Below, in pieces: positions 1 to 9,804 of a DNA stretch of 64,000 nucleotides. The stretch spans positions 558,001 through 622,000 of the forward strand of contig JAQJDB010000007.1 in NCBI GenBank assembly GCA_032139905.1. Reading direction: 5' to 3'. This stretch comes from Nitrospira sp. MA-1 (lineage in GTDB: Bacteria; Nitrospirota; Nitrospiria; Nitrospirales; UBA8639). Under the pieces are notes generated by a model. It searched no databases. It worked only from the letters and a program-made list of their open reading frames with translations, and had not been told where the DNA came from. How positions within the stretch are numbered: position 1 is the stretch's first letter; each line of letters opens with the position of its first letter. The translations under genes were made by a program, and so were the position numbers.

Positions 1-1225
1 TGACACATTCTTCGAGGTCGATCCCAGGAAGTAGGTTTTATCATGCAGGCAATATGTCCAGGGCACCTCTTAAAACCCGTAGTTATTGGACCTCCCTTCC
101 CTGGCCTGCTTGAGTATTGGGCGGAAGGCCCTGAGCATCGTGTGCGTGAGAGGGCGTGGTTGCCTGGAGTTCGTTCAAGGCCTTTCCCGCTGCCCCCTGC
201 TGCAGACTGGCGGCTGTGAGAAACGGCACCCGTGGGACGGTATCACCCTGATTCTTACGCCCGATCTTTGCTCGAGCTCGCCCCACCCACTCGCTCAAAT
301 GAGCCGCCTCCCATCGCGGACATGTGGTGACTGAAGACCTATTCGACGCGAACGCGCGTCTGCGCTCGACGCCGATTCCGATCCTGTGGCTGCGTCGACA
401 GAGGCTTGTCCCGATAGTCGTTTTCCTGCTTATGGGAGCGGAGGTCCTGGATGTTGTCTCCTGTGAGCTATAGGCGAATCCGCCCCCACGACCGGTCCGC
501 CTGGCTCTGGGGGCTACCCGGCCTCCCGGGCGTGGCTGTCCTGCATGGTGGCTGGCGTTACGGTCTCTCGCCGAATCCGCTTATGCGGCCTGTCGACATT
601 CACCTGATTCTTCTAACCCGAGTGATGGTCCCCCTGCGTGCTTGGCCAACGGGCATCTACATCGTTCTGCCGTCGTGGGGCCGGGTGGGCTTCCCACGCT
701 GTGGCGCTTCTGCCCGCTTTCATCGCCGCAGTTTCTTCTCGGCTATGCCCTTGCTGCGGAACCGGGACCCAGGACGCATCAATCCGTTGGTCCCCTCGCG
801 GTTGGAGTCCCTGATCGTCCAGCTAGGCGTCCCATGGCTCGACCAGGGCGTCGACCACGTCCGCTGCTGCCAAGGGTTCTCGAACCAGTCCGAGAGCCTT
901 CGCATCGGGAATGCCTTGGGCCCGATCGAGGGAGAAGAGGCGCATACACGACACACGATCGCGGAGCTGATATTCCGTTTGGGAGTCGGACACATTCTAA
1001 AGGGCGTTGCCGAAGGCCGGTCAAAGGGCTTCCCGACCTGCGTATGGTGAGCTAAGGGATCGCCCCAGTGCCTGAGGGCCTACTAGCGTGTCGTAATATC
1101 AACGAATCCAAGTGGCCGCAGGGTCGACAGCGGTAAGTCCTCCTTGGACAGGCCGCATGGCATCCTTAAAGCCCTTTGCCAGGAATTTTTAGAGATTCCC
1201 TCTATTGAGGATGGAGGAAATATTC
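1..1225. other. G+C-rich stretch without a recognisable gene
   Basis: Several overlapping open frames occur on both strands (the longest at 451-1050, plus strand). None has a convincing ribosome binding site, a domain signature or the composition of the neighbouring genes. The stretch is richer in G+C than the A+T-rich DNA that follows it. It may be decayed mobile or coding DNA, but I cannot name a parent family. Confidence 0.4.
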
Positions 1226-1699
1226 TTAGAGGTATCTTGCGGATGAGTATTTGTTGGTTGTCGATTGATGGATGTCAAACTTCGTGACCCAGTCCACGGC
1301 ATTACAAAGCTCTTGAAAGTCTAGGGGTTTTTCAAAGACCCGATTGACGCCGTTTTTAAATGCGCGAAGACGGACAATGTGGGATAATTCAGCAGTAATC
1401 AGAAAAATTGAGAGAATTTCCTGGGAATATTTATGATTGACTTGTTCAATAAAATCAAGTCCATCCATCTGTGGCATGTTGTTGTCGGTAATGATGATGG
1501 AGACCGCCTCTTTTTGCAAAGTTTCAAGCCCTTCCAGGCCATTTTCTGCTTCTGAACACAAATACCCCCGAAGTTCTAAAAATTCCTTCAGGCAAGTACG
1601 ATGATTTCGATCATCGTCAACTAACAAGATTCGGTCTTTAATGGGAACCTTGGGTGGATCGGGTTTTGGTGAATGCTGGTATACGCCTAAGATTTTCAT
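1226..1699 (-). CDS. Stand-alone response regulator receiver protein
   Basis: A 157-residue CheY-like receiver (REC) domain that would accept a phosphoryl group from a histidine kinase. The acidic triad appears as VDDD near residues 27-30. The phosphoacceptor Asp lies in IITDNNMPQMDG. The switch Thr lies in LITAE and the conserved Lys in FEKP, so all key residues are present. There is no output domain: about 20 residues precede the receiver and a short tail follows it. No histidine kinase gene is adjacent, so its partner is encoded elsewhere or it is an orphan single-domain regulator. The family call is firm; the pathway is unknown. Confidence 0.85.
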   Translation of the reverse strand: MKILGVYQHSPKPDPPKVPIKDRILLVDDDRNHRTCLKEFLELRGYLCSEAENGLEGLETLQKEAVSIIITDNNMPQMDGLDFIEQVNHKYSQEILSIFLITAELSHIVRLRAFKNGVNRVFEKPLDFQELCNAVDWVTKFDIHQSTTNKYSSARYL

Positions 1700-3008
1700 G
1701 ATGTTTTAAATTTATTGGGGTCAGATTTGTTTCCTAAAAAGGTGGCGGAGGGACCTTTGAGAAGGTGGCTGATGAGAAGACCAGACTCCGGGTGCGGTCG
1801 AAATCGTAGTTCCCCTGAAACCAGTCCCTCCGCCGAGGCTCATATCGAGGCGCTTAAAACCAGTATTATCATGTGTCAAGTTGGTGGTTATGAAAGTCGA
1901 ATTGCGTCATTCTCCATGCTATTAGGTCGTAAAAGCGGAATATTTAAAAAAATGGCTTCGCCTCCAAAAAACTGGTGTGCAGTAATAGTTGATTGGTAAA
2001 AGTGCAAGGGGTGTTCCAAGAAATGTTATTATAAAAAAATTAAAAATTTCAAATGGTTATGAGGTGTGGGGACAAAAGTTTTGCCAAAAACTATGCAGGC
2101 GAAACCCTACAGCACCGAGCGGACTCCCTTCATGAGTCAAATGGTCGGACAGCTTCAATTGATTAACTTGGGAAAGCATTTGACGGGGCGGCTTTTGCTT
2201 AAGAAGGGCTTGCCCACGAACGCCAGGAATAGAGAAATGGATGTTTAAAGCACGACGAGAAATGATTCGTGAAACGGAAAGTGCCAGTATTTTTTATATG
2301 AATTGTTAGATCTCGAAATAATTCGACATTGGGCCGGACCCTCTAAGAAACTTCACATTAATTGGTGTGTATTAGTTCGGGTAATGTTTCGAAATAGCCA
2401 TTAGGAAAAGGTTTGAGTTGCCATATCTGAGGATCATTGTGAGTGGCTGTCTTGAGAAACTTTCGAGAACAAAAGGAGTTCCAGAGTCAGCGGTCCTGCT
2501 CCTGTTGGTCCGCGATGTCTAATAGTTGGTGAATACTCTTATCTGGCTAAATCCAGACGGAAGCGACTTGGGACAATGATGAGAATTCTGATGTTAGTAG
2601 GAAAGAAATATCTATGTTGGGGGAGATGGCAGGCGACTATGATGTCACAATTAAGGATGTTGAGGAGGGCTAGGCTTGCCCCATTGGGAAGCGTAAAGAT
2701 CAGGAATAGCGGTTGTTTCATGTGGGGTGGCATGTAGTTTTTTCCTATCACCCTTGACCTGGATCCTACCAAAAGGCATTCTTAGGGAATAAATCAGGAG
2801 TGGACCTTAAGTTCCACGCCAGGGTTCTTGACATCATTCGAAGGGGCTGCATACAGTTTTGAGATTACTTTGTTATTGAAAATGACACTGTCATTTTCTT
2901 AAAGAAATTATTGTAGAGGAAATAAGAATGGAAAAAAGAATCATCATATTGGATGGGGTCTATGTGGATGCATCCGTCAGTCAAGGAAAGGAATAGTGGA
3001 GGTAAAAC
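1700..3008. other. Long A+T-rich intergenic region
   Basis: About 1.3 kb with only short frames (for example 1715-1999 plus, 2066-2248 plus and 2539-2772 minus). None has a clear ribosome binding site or recognisable motif. The last 60 bases carry the leader and ribosome binding site of the Pal-like lipoprotein gene. Otherwise I see nothing that can be named. Confidence 0.5.
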
Positions 3009-3953
3009 ATGACCGAAGTATTGTTTTTTTCTAAGGTAAGGAGTGTCTGGAAATTTGGCCTACTGGGCGGATGCTTGGTTGCAATAATGGCGGGGTGTAG
3101 TTCCAAATTGCAAACGACGGTTATAAGTGTGACTGAACCTCCGGCCAAGTCTCAAGTGGTAAAACTTGAGCCTGTGGCGTCGCAGGCTGAGGCGGTTGTG
3201 CAGCCACCCGTAAAGGCGGAAACATTCATTGGGATTCCGGCTATGGATATTCCCGTTGAAGAGCCTGCTCGTCCATTTATTCGTCCTTCGGCTCCTGCTG
3301 ATATATTTGCCACTCCTCGAACGACAGTCGTCGAACCGGCTGTTCCTGAAGCTCTTGAAGCTCCCCTGGTGGCTGAATCTGTGGTTCCTCCGTCTCCTAT
3401 AGCTCCCACCCCGAACCAAATTTCTCCTCAAGAATTATCACAAGAGGGTGGAGTCCCGCCGATTTTGTCCGAACCGGAAACACCGGCACGCCCGGCAATT
3501 CGTGGAGACGCGGTTCCCCCGGAACAATTGATCGCTCGGGTGGAACCCGAGGAGGACAAACCGGTGCAGCAGGTTGCAGAACTTCCAGAAATTTTTGAGG
3601 AGAAGACTGAAGATCTTCTCAAGTCTCTGGGGGATATTTATTTCGATTATGACCGATTTTCTATTCGGAAGGATGCCATTTCAGTTCTGTTAGAAAATGC
3701 CCAAACACTGGCTTCGGGTTTGTCGAATAACAAAATTGTGATCGAAGGGCATTGTGATCAGCGTGGTACCGAAAGTTACAACATGGTGCTTGGCGAGCGA
3801 AGAGCAAATGCGGTGAGGGAATATTTAGTTGATTTGGGCGTTCCTAGTGAGAATCTTCAGGTTGTGAGTTATGGAAAAGAGAAGCCGTTTTGCACCGATC
3901 AGAATGAAAAGTGCTGGCAGGAAAACCGACGTAGTCATTTTGTCGTACAGTAA
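3009..3953 (+). CDS. Peptidoglycan-associated lipoprotein, OmpA family (Pal-like)
   Basis: An outer-membrane lipoprotein that anchors the envelope to peptidoglycan, as in the Tol-Pal system. The N-terminus has a basic segment, a hydrophobic helix and a lipobox ending AIMAGC, so Cys is the expected lipidated residue. A long Pro/Val/Glu-rich linker (about residues 40-200) follows. The C-terminal OmpA-like domain is marked by IYFDYDRFSI, VIEGHCDQRGTESYN and LGERRANAVREYL, the usual peptidoglycan-binding positions. The start has GGAGGT about 5 bases upstream. At 314 residues it is longer than typical Pal (about 170), because of the proline-rich linker. No tolB or tolAQR gene is next to it here. 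Confidence 0.88.
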   Translation: MTEVLFFSKVRSVWKFGLLGGCLVAIMAGCSSKLQTTVISVTEPPAKSQVVKLEPVASQAEAVVQPPVKAETFIGIPAMDIPVEEPARPFIRPSAPADIFATPRTTVVEPAVPEALEAPLVAESVVPPSPIAPTPNQISPQELSQEGGVPPILSEPETPARPAIRGDAVPPEQLIARVEPEEDKPVQQVAELPEIFEEKTEDLLKSLGDIYFDYDRFSIRKDAISVLLENAQTLASGLSNNKIVIEGHCDQRGTESYNMVLGERRANAVREYLVDLGVPSENLQVVSYGKEKPFCTDQNEKCWQENRRSHFVVQ

Positions 3954-4276
3954 GAGGATTAAATTGATTGGGCTAGAGACGTTTCTTGGAGGAGCGTCTT
4001 GAATGGAGAAGGAGCGGGCCATTCCTCCTGAGGGAAATGGCTGCCCCGTTCCTTAATTGCCGTTTTTGAATTATCGGCAGTCTTTCTGATTCTTCTGCTT
4101 GGTCCTTCAAAGCTCAGAGCTAAGCCGAACATTCTTCAGTGTTTCCCTCCAGATCTGCTTGCCCCCCGATTTTTCCGCCATTGTCAATTCCCAATTCGAT
4201 CAGCCCATGGGAGTTAACCAGTACTAAAATTGAGAATGCGATAAAGCAAGTGACCTTTTCTAGAGAGGTGGAGGCA
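3954..4276. other. Intergenic region
   Basis: About 320 bases between the Pal-like gene and the cupin gene. An imperfect hairpin around 4017-4041 (GGCCATT pairing with AATGGC) could end the Pal transcript, but it lacks a good T tract. I see no gene. Confidence 0.35.
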
Positions 4277-4603
4277 ATGGAATTATGTCAAAATCTGTTT
4301 GCCAATATTCCTGAACACCTTAATCACGAATTGACGAGTGAGGTATTGAGGAGTCGTTCTGTACGAATTGAACGGATAGTGTCACGGGGCCAGGCGTCTC
4401 CACCAGACTTTTGGTATGACCAGGCCGAGCATGAATGTGTTGTGGTACTGGCAGGAAAAGCCACACTCAAAATTGAGGGACAACCTGAACGGGTGCTTTG
4501 TCCTGGGGATACGGTTTATCTTTCCGCGCATACCAGACATCGTGTGGAATGGACCGATCCCAAACAAAATACGATCTGGCTTGCAGTGTATTGGAAGGAC
4601 TGA
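4277..4603 (+). CDS. Small cupin-domain protein
   Basis: A 108-residue single-domain cupin. The frame is open from 4139, but the ATG at 4277 is preferred because AGAGGTGG lies just upstream and homology-like sequence begins there. Cupin motif 1 is seen as EHECVVVLAGKATLKIEG and motif 2 as PGDTVYLSAHTRHRVEW, with His and Glu residues suited to bind a metal. Members of this small cupin group are usually of unknown substrate. It stands alone on the plus strand. Function beyond the fold cannot be inferred. Confidence 0.75.
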   Translation: MELCQNLFANIPEHLNHELTSEVLRSRSVRIERIVSRGQASPPDFWYDQAEHECVVVLAGKATLKIEGQPERVLCPGDTVYLSAHTRHRVEWTDPKQNTIWLAVYWKD

Positions 4604-4709
4604 GCTTTTGCCGTGGTGCAAGCTTAATCCCGTGGTATACGTTCTTCTGTATGGATTTCACTGCGCAACGTGCTCATGAGTCGGTGGCCCGGAAAACGGG
4701 CGAGAATAT

Positions 4710-4856
4710 TTAGTTGAATGCAAGAATAATAAAAGGGGAGATGAGCCAGAATGTTCCTTTGACCAAGAAAAAGACCACTCCATACCATCCAAACTTTTTT
4801 ATCCAGGTAGGTTCCTGTACAGGATTCTGGAATATCCCGGTTCTCAATGTGCGCAT
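4710..4856 (-). CDS. Small single-pass membrane protein
   Basis: A 48-residue protein. It has a short soluble head containing NPVQEPTWIKKFGWYG, then a hydrophobic stretch VVFFLVKGTFWLISPFIILA. The ATG at 4856 is chosen over the longer frame because AAGGA lies 8 bases upstream on the minus strand. The N-terminal pattern resembles small conserved membrane proteins of unknown function. It lies downstream of the broken methyltransferase gene on the same strand and may once have been co-transcribed with it. Confidence 0.5.
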   Translation of the reverse strand: MRTLRTGIFQNPVQEPTWIKKFGWYGVVFFLVKGTFWLISPFIILAFN

Positions 4857-4938
4857 GGTTGTTTTCCTTTCCCCGGGAAATAAATGAAGCACGCCGCTAC
4901 GTGGATATTTCAGGCAGCGGATTGTGTCATTTTGGCCT

Positions 4939-5713
4939 TCAAGTAGCCATAGTCCTTGGGGCTTGTGGTTTTCCCATGAAGCTCCCTATGAATAGTCGTG
5001 GAATAAGTTTGGGTACTCGTTCTTGATAATCTTTATACGCCTCTCCATGGAAAGCCACCAAATCCTTCTCTTCCCATTGAATGGCCATCAGGATATAGAT
5101 GGTAGTCGTCACCGAAAAGACCAGATGGGCAACCGTTATCGTGGGAGTGGCCCAGAATGCCAAGAGCCAACCGACATAGAGAGGATGCCGTACCTGCCGA
5201 TACAGGGCCGGGGTCCTGAACGGTAATGGTGTGTACTCTTGTTTTTGCAGATAGAGCCAGACCTGCCGCATACCGAACTAATCAAAATGATTGATGAGGA
5301 ATGTGGCCATGAGAATTAATCCCCAACCCGCCGCAAACATGCCATACAGCAGGCCCTGCCCGACTGGGTCTTGAATGTGCCAAATCCAGTCTCCCATGGG
5401 TTGCCAGGCATAAAACAAGAGAGCCAGTGCAATGTTGGTACAGAGCACATAGGTGCTACGTTCAATGGGTTTGGGAATATATTGTGTCCACCATTGTTTA
5501 AAGGTCTGCCGGGCCATGACGCTATGCTGGACCGCAAAAATTCCCAACAGAAACGAATTGAGGGGCCAGAGCCTGCCAAACTGGAACCCCGGGTTGGCCA
5601 TCAATGGTATTGGAGACGCCAAAATTTCCAAGAAAGCCTAAGGCATTTAAAAAGATGCCTAGGAAAGATAGGTAGCACAGGGTGCCATAGATAAAAAACA
5701 CCAGACGTTGCAT
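4939..5713 (-). pseudogene. mddA: Broken methanethiol S-methyltransferase (MddA-like)
   Basis: Three minus-strand pieces together make one integral-membrane methyltransferase of about 258 residues. MddA makes dimethyl sulfide from methanethiol and S-adenosylmethionine. Piece one (from 5713) begins MQRLVFFIYGTLCYLSF. Piece two holds GIFAVQHSVMAR and IERSTYVL. Piece three holds LPFRTPALYRQVRHPLYVGW. The first break is a +1 shift at a run of four G at 5562-5565 (plus strand); removing one base restores ALNSFLLGIFAVQHS. The second is an in-frame amber codon at 5278-5280, at the position after INHFD where relatives carry Leu. Two separate lesions make a sequencing error an unlikely full explanation. 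The MddA assignment rests on remembered family motifs. Confidence 0.75.
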
Positions 5714-5793
5714 GATCGTAGCTCCTTTTTGATTCGGACGTTTAAGGGCCGACTGCCTCAGGTTGGGCCTGAGGCAATCAGTTATGTCTGTCC

Positions 5794-6363
5794 TCAGTTG
5801 GTCCCTTTTGTATCTACCGAAATGGCCACCGGCACGGGATTGGATACAATGTCGAAAACCGGTGAATACTTCGTCAATTCCCGAATTGTCTCGGCTGGCG
5901 CATTACTTTTCACGGTGAAGTGTACCCGGAGGTTTTGATAGCCCGGGCGAACGTCTTTGGACAGCCCCAGAAACCCGCGAAGATCCAAATCCCCCTCTAG
6001 GCGGGATTCCACTGAATCAATTTTGATGCCACGGGCGGCCGCATGATAGACCATCGACGTGGTTAAGCAGGGCGCCAGGGCATGCAACACAAACTCCACC
6101 GGGTTGGCTCCCTGATCCTCTCCTAACAAGACGGGCGGTTCATCGGCATCAAGCACAAATGGCTCGGTTCGGGTTGTATCTTCTTTGCCCACTCCGTAAA
6201 ACTCCTTGATCGTGGTGCGATTGTGCCCCCCATTGACCCAGTTGTTGGTGGCCCGGAACTGAAATTTGGCCAAACCGGGTTCGCCTTGAATGGCATGGAT
6301 ATTGGCCCCTAATTGTTCGACGTTGACCCCATTGATGGTTGATGTTGTGGCGACAGATGACAT
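5794..6363 (-). CDS. OsmC family protein
   Basis: A 189-residue OsmC/YhfA-like protein, a family that includes thiol-dependent peroxidases acting on organic hydroperoxides. ATG at 6363 is chosen because AGGAGG lies about 7 bases upstream; an in-frame extension to 6495 lacks this. The helix with the reactive cysteine is seen as NPVEFVLHALAPCLTTSMVY. The usual second cysteine is not evident: the C-terminal part reads SPVFDIVSNPVPVAI. A sigma-54 promoter and activator-like palindromes lie upstream, and a sigma-54 activator gene follows beyond those. The gene precedes the broken mddA-like gene on the same strand. Confidence 0.85.
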   Translation of the reverse strand: MSSVATTSTINGVNVEQLGANIHAIQGEPGLAKFQFRATNNWVNGGHNRTTIKEFYGVGKEDTTRTEPFVLDADEPPVLLGEDQGANPVEFVLHALAPCLTTSMVYHAAARGIKIDSVESRLEGDLDLRGFLGLSKDVRPGYQNLRVHFTVKSNAPAETIRELTKYSPVFDIVSNPVPVAISVDTKGTN

Positions 6364-6559
6364 GGCACATCCTCCTGGTTGAGTGTGAAACAGCATGTGA
6401 AAAAAAAGTTGATCCGCCTGACGGCACATATCCTGAAGGTTCCGCTTTTCAGCTGGCGTCTGAGAGTTTGAATCTCGCTCATCCTGACTCATCATGGTGT
6501 TCCTGCCTGTTCCTTGAGAACCTGGTTGATATGTGCTGTCTTCAAAAATATTTTATTTT

Positions 6560-6576
6560 GCAGGGGGTGTGCCAAG
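6560..6576 (-). promoter_or_regulatory. Sigma-54 (-24/-12) promoter for the OsmC gene
   Basis: On the minus strand this reads TTGGCACACCCCCTGCA. It matches the RpoN consensus, with GG at -24 and GC at -12 exactly 12 bases apart. It points toward the OsmC gene. The predicted start near 6548 would give a leader of about 185 bases. Recognition is by eye against the established consensus. Confidence 0.8.
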
Positions 6577-6587
6577 CGTAAATTCCT

Positions 6588-6617
6588 AATAAAAATCAAT
6601 AAAAACCAATAAAAACA
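6588..6617. promoter_or_regulatory. Phased A-tracts (predicted bent DNA)
   Basis: Three tandem 10-base units of the form AATAAAAA followed by two variable bases lie between the sigma-54 promoter and the palindromes upstream. A5 tracts repeated at about one helical turn are a known cause of intrinsic DNA curvature. Curvature would favour looping between a bound activator and RNA polymerase. Confidence 0.55.
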
Positions 6618-6638
6618 GTATGTTGAAATTTTATGAAG

Positions 6639-6708
6639 CGTGAAAATCGCTCACGAAATTTGCCGAATTGCGAAATTTCATAAGACGAATTTGCGAAAGT
6701 TCGCAAAT
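6639..6708. promoter_or_regulatory. Cluster of palindromes, candidate activator binding sites
   Basis: Three inverted repeats occur. The best, at 6689-6708, has perfect 9-base arms ATTTGCGAA and TTCGCAAAT around AG. A second at 6655-6679 has arms GAAATTT and AAATTTC. A third at 6639-6655 has arms CGTGA and TCACG. They lie about 65-150 bases upstream of the -24/-12 element, the usual place for enhancer sites of sigma-54 activators. Binding by the adjacent regulator is inferred. Confidence 0.55.
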
Positions 6709-6789
6709 AGGATAGAATCCTGAAAATGAAGAAATGCTGAAAGAGAATCGGAAAGACATGAAAAAATATGGGTAGAAATCGTGCAGGAA

Positions 6790-8727
6790 TTATTTCGCGC
6801 GAGTAATGCCCAAAGCTTTCATACGAGATGCAAGGGTTGAAGCATTCATGCCCAGTAGTTTGGCGGCTCCTTGTTCACCGGATACTTTCCAGCCGCTTTG
6901 TTCCAGAGCTAGAAGAATGTTTTGCCGCTCAAAACTCTGAAGTTCCTGAAGAGTGCGAATGCAGGTGGATGGCTCCTGTGTAAGAGTTTCTGGAGAAGAG
7001 GAGAGTTTCGCTTCAACATCAGGGAGGGCACGGTCAAGATTTAATTGACTGTTTTGGGCCGTAATGACAGCCCGCTCGATCACGTTTTGCAATTCCCGCA
7101 CATTTCCCGGCCAATGGTAAGCCGTGAGGCGTCGGAGTGCGTCAGGGGAAAGGGGGGCCACCGTCCGACCCATTCGTTGAGTAAAATTCTGAACAAATGT
7201 CCTGGCTAGGAGGACCACATCCTCTCCGCGTTCCCGCAAAGGCGGAAGATGGATGGGAAAGACATTCAATCGATAATAAAGATCTTCACGAAATTTTCCG
7301 TCTTGGACCTCCTTCTGTAAATCCCGGTTTGTGGCTGCCAGGACACGGACATTTACCTTTTTGGTGTGGGAACTGCCGACCGGATCGAATTCCCCTTCCT
7401 GAAGAACGCGTAACAGTTTCCCTTGAAGATCCAAAGGTAATTCGCCGATTTCATCCAGAAAAATGGTCCCTCCGTCGGCCAATGAAAACCGTCCTTCCCG
7501 CTTTTTTGTGGCGCCGGTAAATGCACCCTGTTCATGTCCAAAAAATTCACTTTCGATTAAGGTAGCAGGAATGGCCGCGCAATTTACTTTGATGAATGGG
7601 TGATTCCGACGCCGGCTGTTGGCATGAATGGCGCGGGCCATCACCTCCTTGCCGGTTCCGGTTTCGCCTGAAATGAGCACGGTGGCCTCGGTATCCGCGA
7701 CCTGTTGGATGTCCCGGAGGACGTGCACCAAGGCGGGACTATTCCCCAAAATTTCCCCAAAATTTTGGAGCTCATGTAATTCTTCTTTGAGGAAATCTTT
7801 TTCAATCGTGAGGGACCGAATTTTTTGTTCCGCTTCCAGGCGTTCATTCAAATTACGAAGAATCAGGGTGTAGTAGACCCTTCCCTCTATATGAAATTGG
7901 GAAAGCGTGGCTTCCGCGGGAAATTCCGAGCCGTCCAGGCGGAGAGCCGTGAAGCCTCCGGAAATCCAGAGAGATCGTTGGCCTGCAGGTTTCGTGTTGA
8001 GATCCTGGATAAAAAGCCGTAATTTCTCAGGGTCCTTTTGGGCAAGAGAGTGGGAAAAATTCTTACCAAACAAATGGGTGGCTTTACATTGAAACACCTT
8101 CTCGGCAGCCGGATTAATTCGGGTGACTCGAAGATCCTCGTCTAATTCAATGATGGCATCCATTGCACTGTCGACCAATCGCCGCAACTTTTGTTCACGT
8201 TCACGTGTCGCGGATTCTGCTTGGAGGCGCTGGAGTTCGGCGCTCGCTCTTGATGCAAAAATTCGAAAAATTGTCTGCACCCGCGGTTCCGCCGGCATGG
8301 GTCTGGTATCCATGACCGCCAGATGTCCAAGAATATTTCCGACCGAATCGGTAAGCGGGAGACCCATATAGCTGGCTGCCTTGATGCCGGTGATATCCGG
8401 ATCAATTGGAAAGAGATTCAATAAGTTGTCTGGAAAATGAATGAGCCGGGCTTGCTCGATAACGTGCTCGCACGGGGTACCGGCAATATCCATTTCCCAA
8501 TTTTTGAGGAACGTGCCATCTAAAAAAAACGCCAGGGCTTTCAATCGTCGGGAATCGGGGAAATATTCCGTGACCCAGGCGGCATCGGTGTGCAGGGCTT
8601 TGGCGAGATTTTCCACAAGCGCTTCAAAAAATCGTTCCCCAGTGGCGGTGGCCGTCCCTTCCAGAATAGTTCGGAGTGCGGTCTCTTCGTCGAGGTTTGT
8701 TAGCGGATAGTGCGGGGATCCAGGCAT
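6790..8727 (-). CDS. Sigma-54-dependent transcriptional regulator, GAF-PAS-AAA+-Fis HTH
   Basis: A 645-residue enhancer-binding protein that uses ATP to open sigma-54 promoters. Domains in order are GAF (about 15-170), PAS (about 180-300), AAA+ (about 325-560) and a Fis-type helix-turn-helix (about 605-640). Walker A is GETGTGKE, the sigma-54 contact loop is intact as GAFTGA, and Walker B is [10 protein letters not shown]. There is no receiver domain, so it senses directly through GAF/PAS, as FhlA-like regulators do. ATG at 8727 follows GGGAGG; the longer frame would need a TTG start. It sits immediately upstream of, and in the same direction as, the OsmC gene with its sigma-54 promoter, which is its likely target. 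The ligand is unknown. Confidence 0.9.
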   Translation of the reverse strand: MPGSPHYPLTNLDEETALRTILEGTATATGERFFEALVENLAKALHTDAAWVTEYFPDSRRLKALAFFLDGTFLKNWEMDIAGTPCEHVIEQARLIHFPDNLLNLFPIDPDITGIKAASYMGLPLTDSVGNILGHLAVMDTRPMPAEPRVQTIFRIFASRASAELQRLQAESATREREQKLRRLVDSAMDAIIELDEDLRVTRINPAAEKVFQCKATHLFGKNFSHSLAQKDPEKLRLFIQDLNTKPAGQRSLWISGGFTALRLDGSEFPAEATLSQFHIEGRVYYTLILRNLNERLEAEQKIRSLTIEKDFLKEELHELQNFGEILGNSPALVHVLRDIQQVADTEATVLISGETGTGKEVMARAIHANSRRRNHPFIKVNCAAIPATLIESEFFGHEQGAFTGATKKREGRFSLADGGTIFLDEIGELPLDLQGKLLRVLQEGEFDPVGSSHTKKVNVRVLAATNRDLQKEVQDGKFREDLYYRLNVFPIHLPPLRERGEDVVLLARTFVQNFTQRMGRTVAPLSPDALRRLTAYHWPGNVRELQNVIERAVITAQNSQLNLDRALPDVEAKLSSSPETLTQEPSTCIRTLQELQSFERQNILLALEQSGWKVSGEQGAAKLLGMNASTLASRMKALGITRAK

Positions 8728-8739
8728 AAAGCCTCCCAA

Positions 8740-9038
8740 ATAAAAACCCTATTATGATCCATTAGTTTTTGACGTGTAAAGAATGGGCTAATATAGGTTT
8801 GAGGATTCTGGGTTTTTACAGCATACAAAGATAGGGCCGTTGATGAGGTTTGGAAGGGGAGGGAGTTCGCAAGTGTTGTTTCAGACACGCATGAACCTAC
8901 ATGAAATTTAAAAGAAACCTTGATCGGAAATTGACAAGTTCCATATGTCCGGTGTGATAAAGTAGTCTAATTTCATTTGTAGGGTATTGCCTTGTTGGGT
9001 ATGTCTGGTGAGGTAATCGAGGGAGCCAGGTGGTAGAC
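8740..9038. other. Divergent intergenic region
   Basis: About 300 bases between the sigma-54 regulator gene (minus strand) and the FrnE/DsbA-like gene (plus strand). It should hold both promoters. No clear operator or RNA element stands out. Confidence 0.4.
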
Positions 9039-9695
9039 ATGACCGTGAAATCGATTATCTATGTGGTTGATCCCATGTGTTCGTGGTGCTGGGGATTTTC
9101 CCCGGTTATTGAGGAGATCGTTCGGCGGTATCGGGATCAGGTCACGATCGAAGTCTTGTTGGGTGGTTTGCGCCCCGGAAATACCGAACGATTTGATGAG
9201 CGAAAACGTGCCTACATCCTCAGCCATTGGCGTGCGGTGCATGAAAGAACCGGCCAGCCATTTAACTTCAATTTTCATCCGGAGCCTTCGTTCATCTATG
9301 ACACCGAACCATCATCCCGAGCGATGATAGTGGTGCGACAATTGGCTCAGGATAGGGAGTTTATGTTTTTGAGTTCTGTGCAGGAAGCATTTTACGTGAA
9401 GCACATGGATATTACGCATGAAGGAGTTTTGGCGGATCTTGCCAGCCGTCAAGGTATTGACCGCGACAGATTTTTGCAAGGGTTCAATGATTCTGTGATT
9501 AAGCAATCGGTCTGGCAGGAGTTTGATCGGGCTCGCCAATTGGGAGTGAGTGGTTTTCCTGCGTTGCTTGGTCAAAATAAAACTGACCACATCAGTTTTA
9601 CGCATGGGTATCAATCCACAGGGGTGTTGGTTCCTATCATTGACGAATGGATGGCCGAGCCATTTTCTGGCTTCTCCCGTTCATCGAAAGTCTAG
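9039..9695 (+). CDS. DsbA family oxidoreductase (FrnE-like)
   Basis: A 218-residue thioredoxin-fold protein. The redox motif lies near the N-terminus in DPMCSWCWGFSP, a CxxC with Ser-Trp between the cysteines, typical of the cytoplasmic FrnE/DsbA branch. The cis-Pro loop is seen as GVSGFPALL. There is no signal peptide, so it should act in the cytoplasm as a thiol-disulfide oxidoreductase. ATG at 9039 is preferred, with AGGTGG 5 bases upstream. A GTG at 9030 in the same frame is an alternative. The YceI gene follows on the same strand after about 110 bases. Confidence 0.85.
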   Translation: MTVKSIIYVVDPMCSWCWGFSPVIEEIVRRYRDQVTIEVLLGGLRPGNTERFDERKRAYILSHWRAVHERTGQPFNFNFHPEPSFIYDTEPSSRAMIVVRQLAQDREFMFLSSVQEAFYVKHMDITHEGVLADLASRQGIDRDRFLQGFNDSVIKQSVWQEFDRARQLGVSGFPALLGQNKTDHISFTHGYQSTGVLVPIIDEWMAEPFSGFSRSSKV

Positions 9696-9804
9696 ATCAT
9701 TGCATGAGAATAGAATGATGGATGACTTTTAGATGATGGGTTTTTGTTTATCAATCAACGAAGACCATACAACGGGTATGTCTTCAATTTTCACAGGAGG
9801 TTAC

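Noticed and set aside
451-1050. A 199-residue plus-strand frame
   Set aside because: No ribosome binding site, no domain, and several overlapping frames of similar length on both strands.
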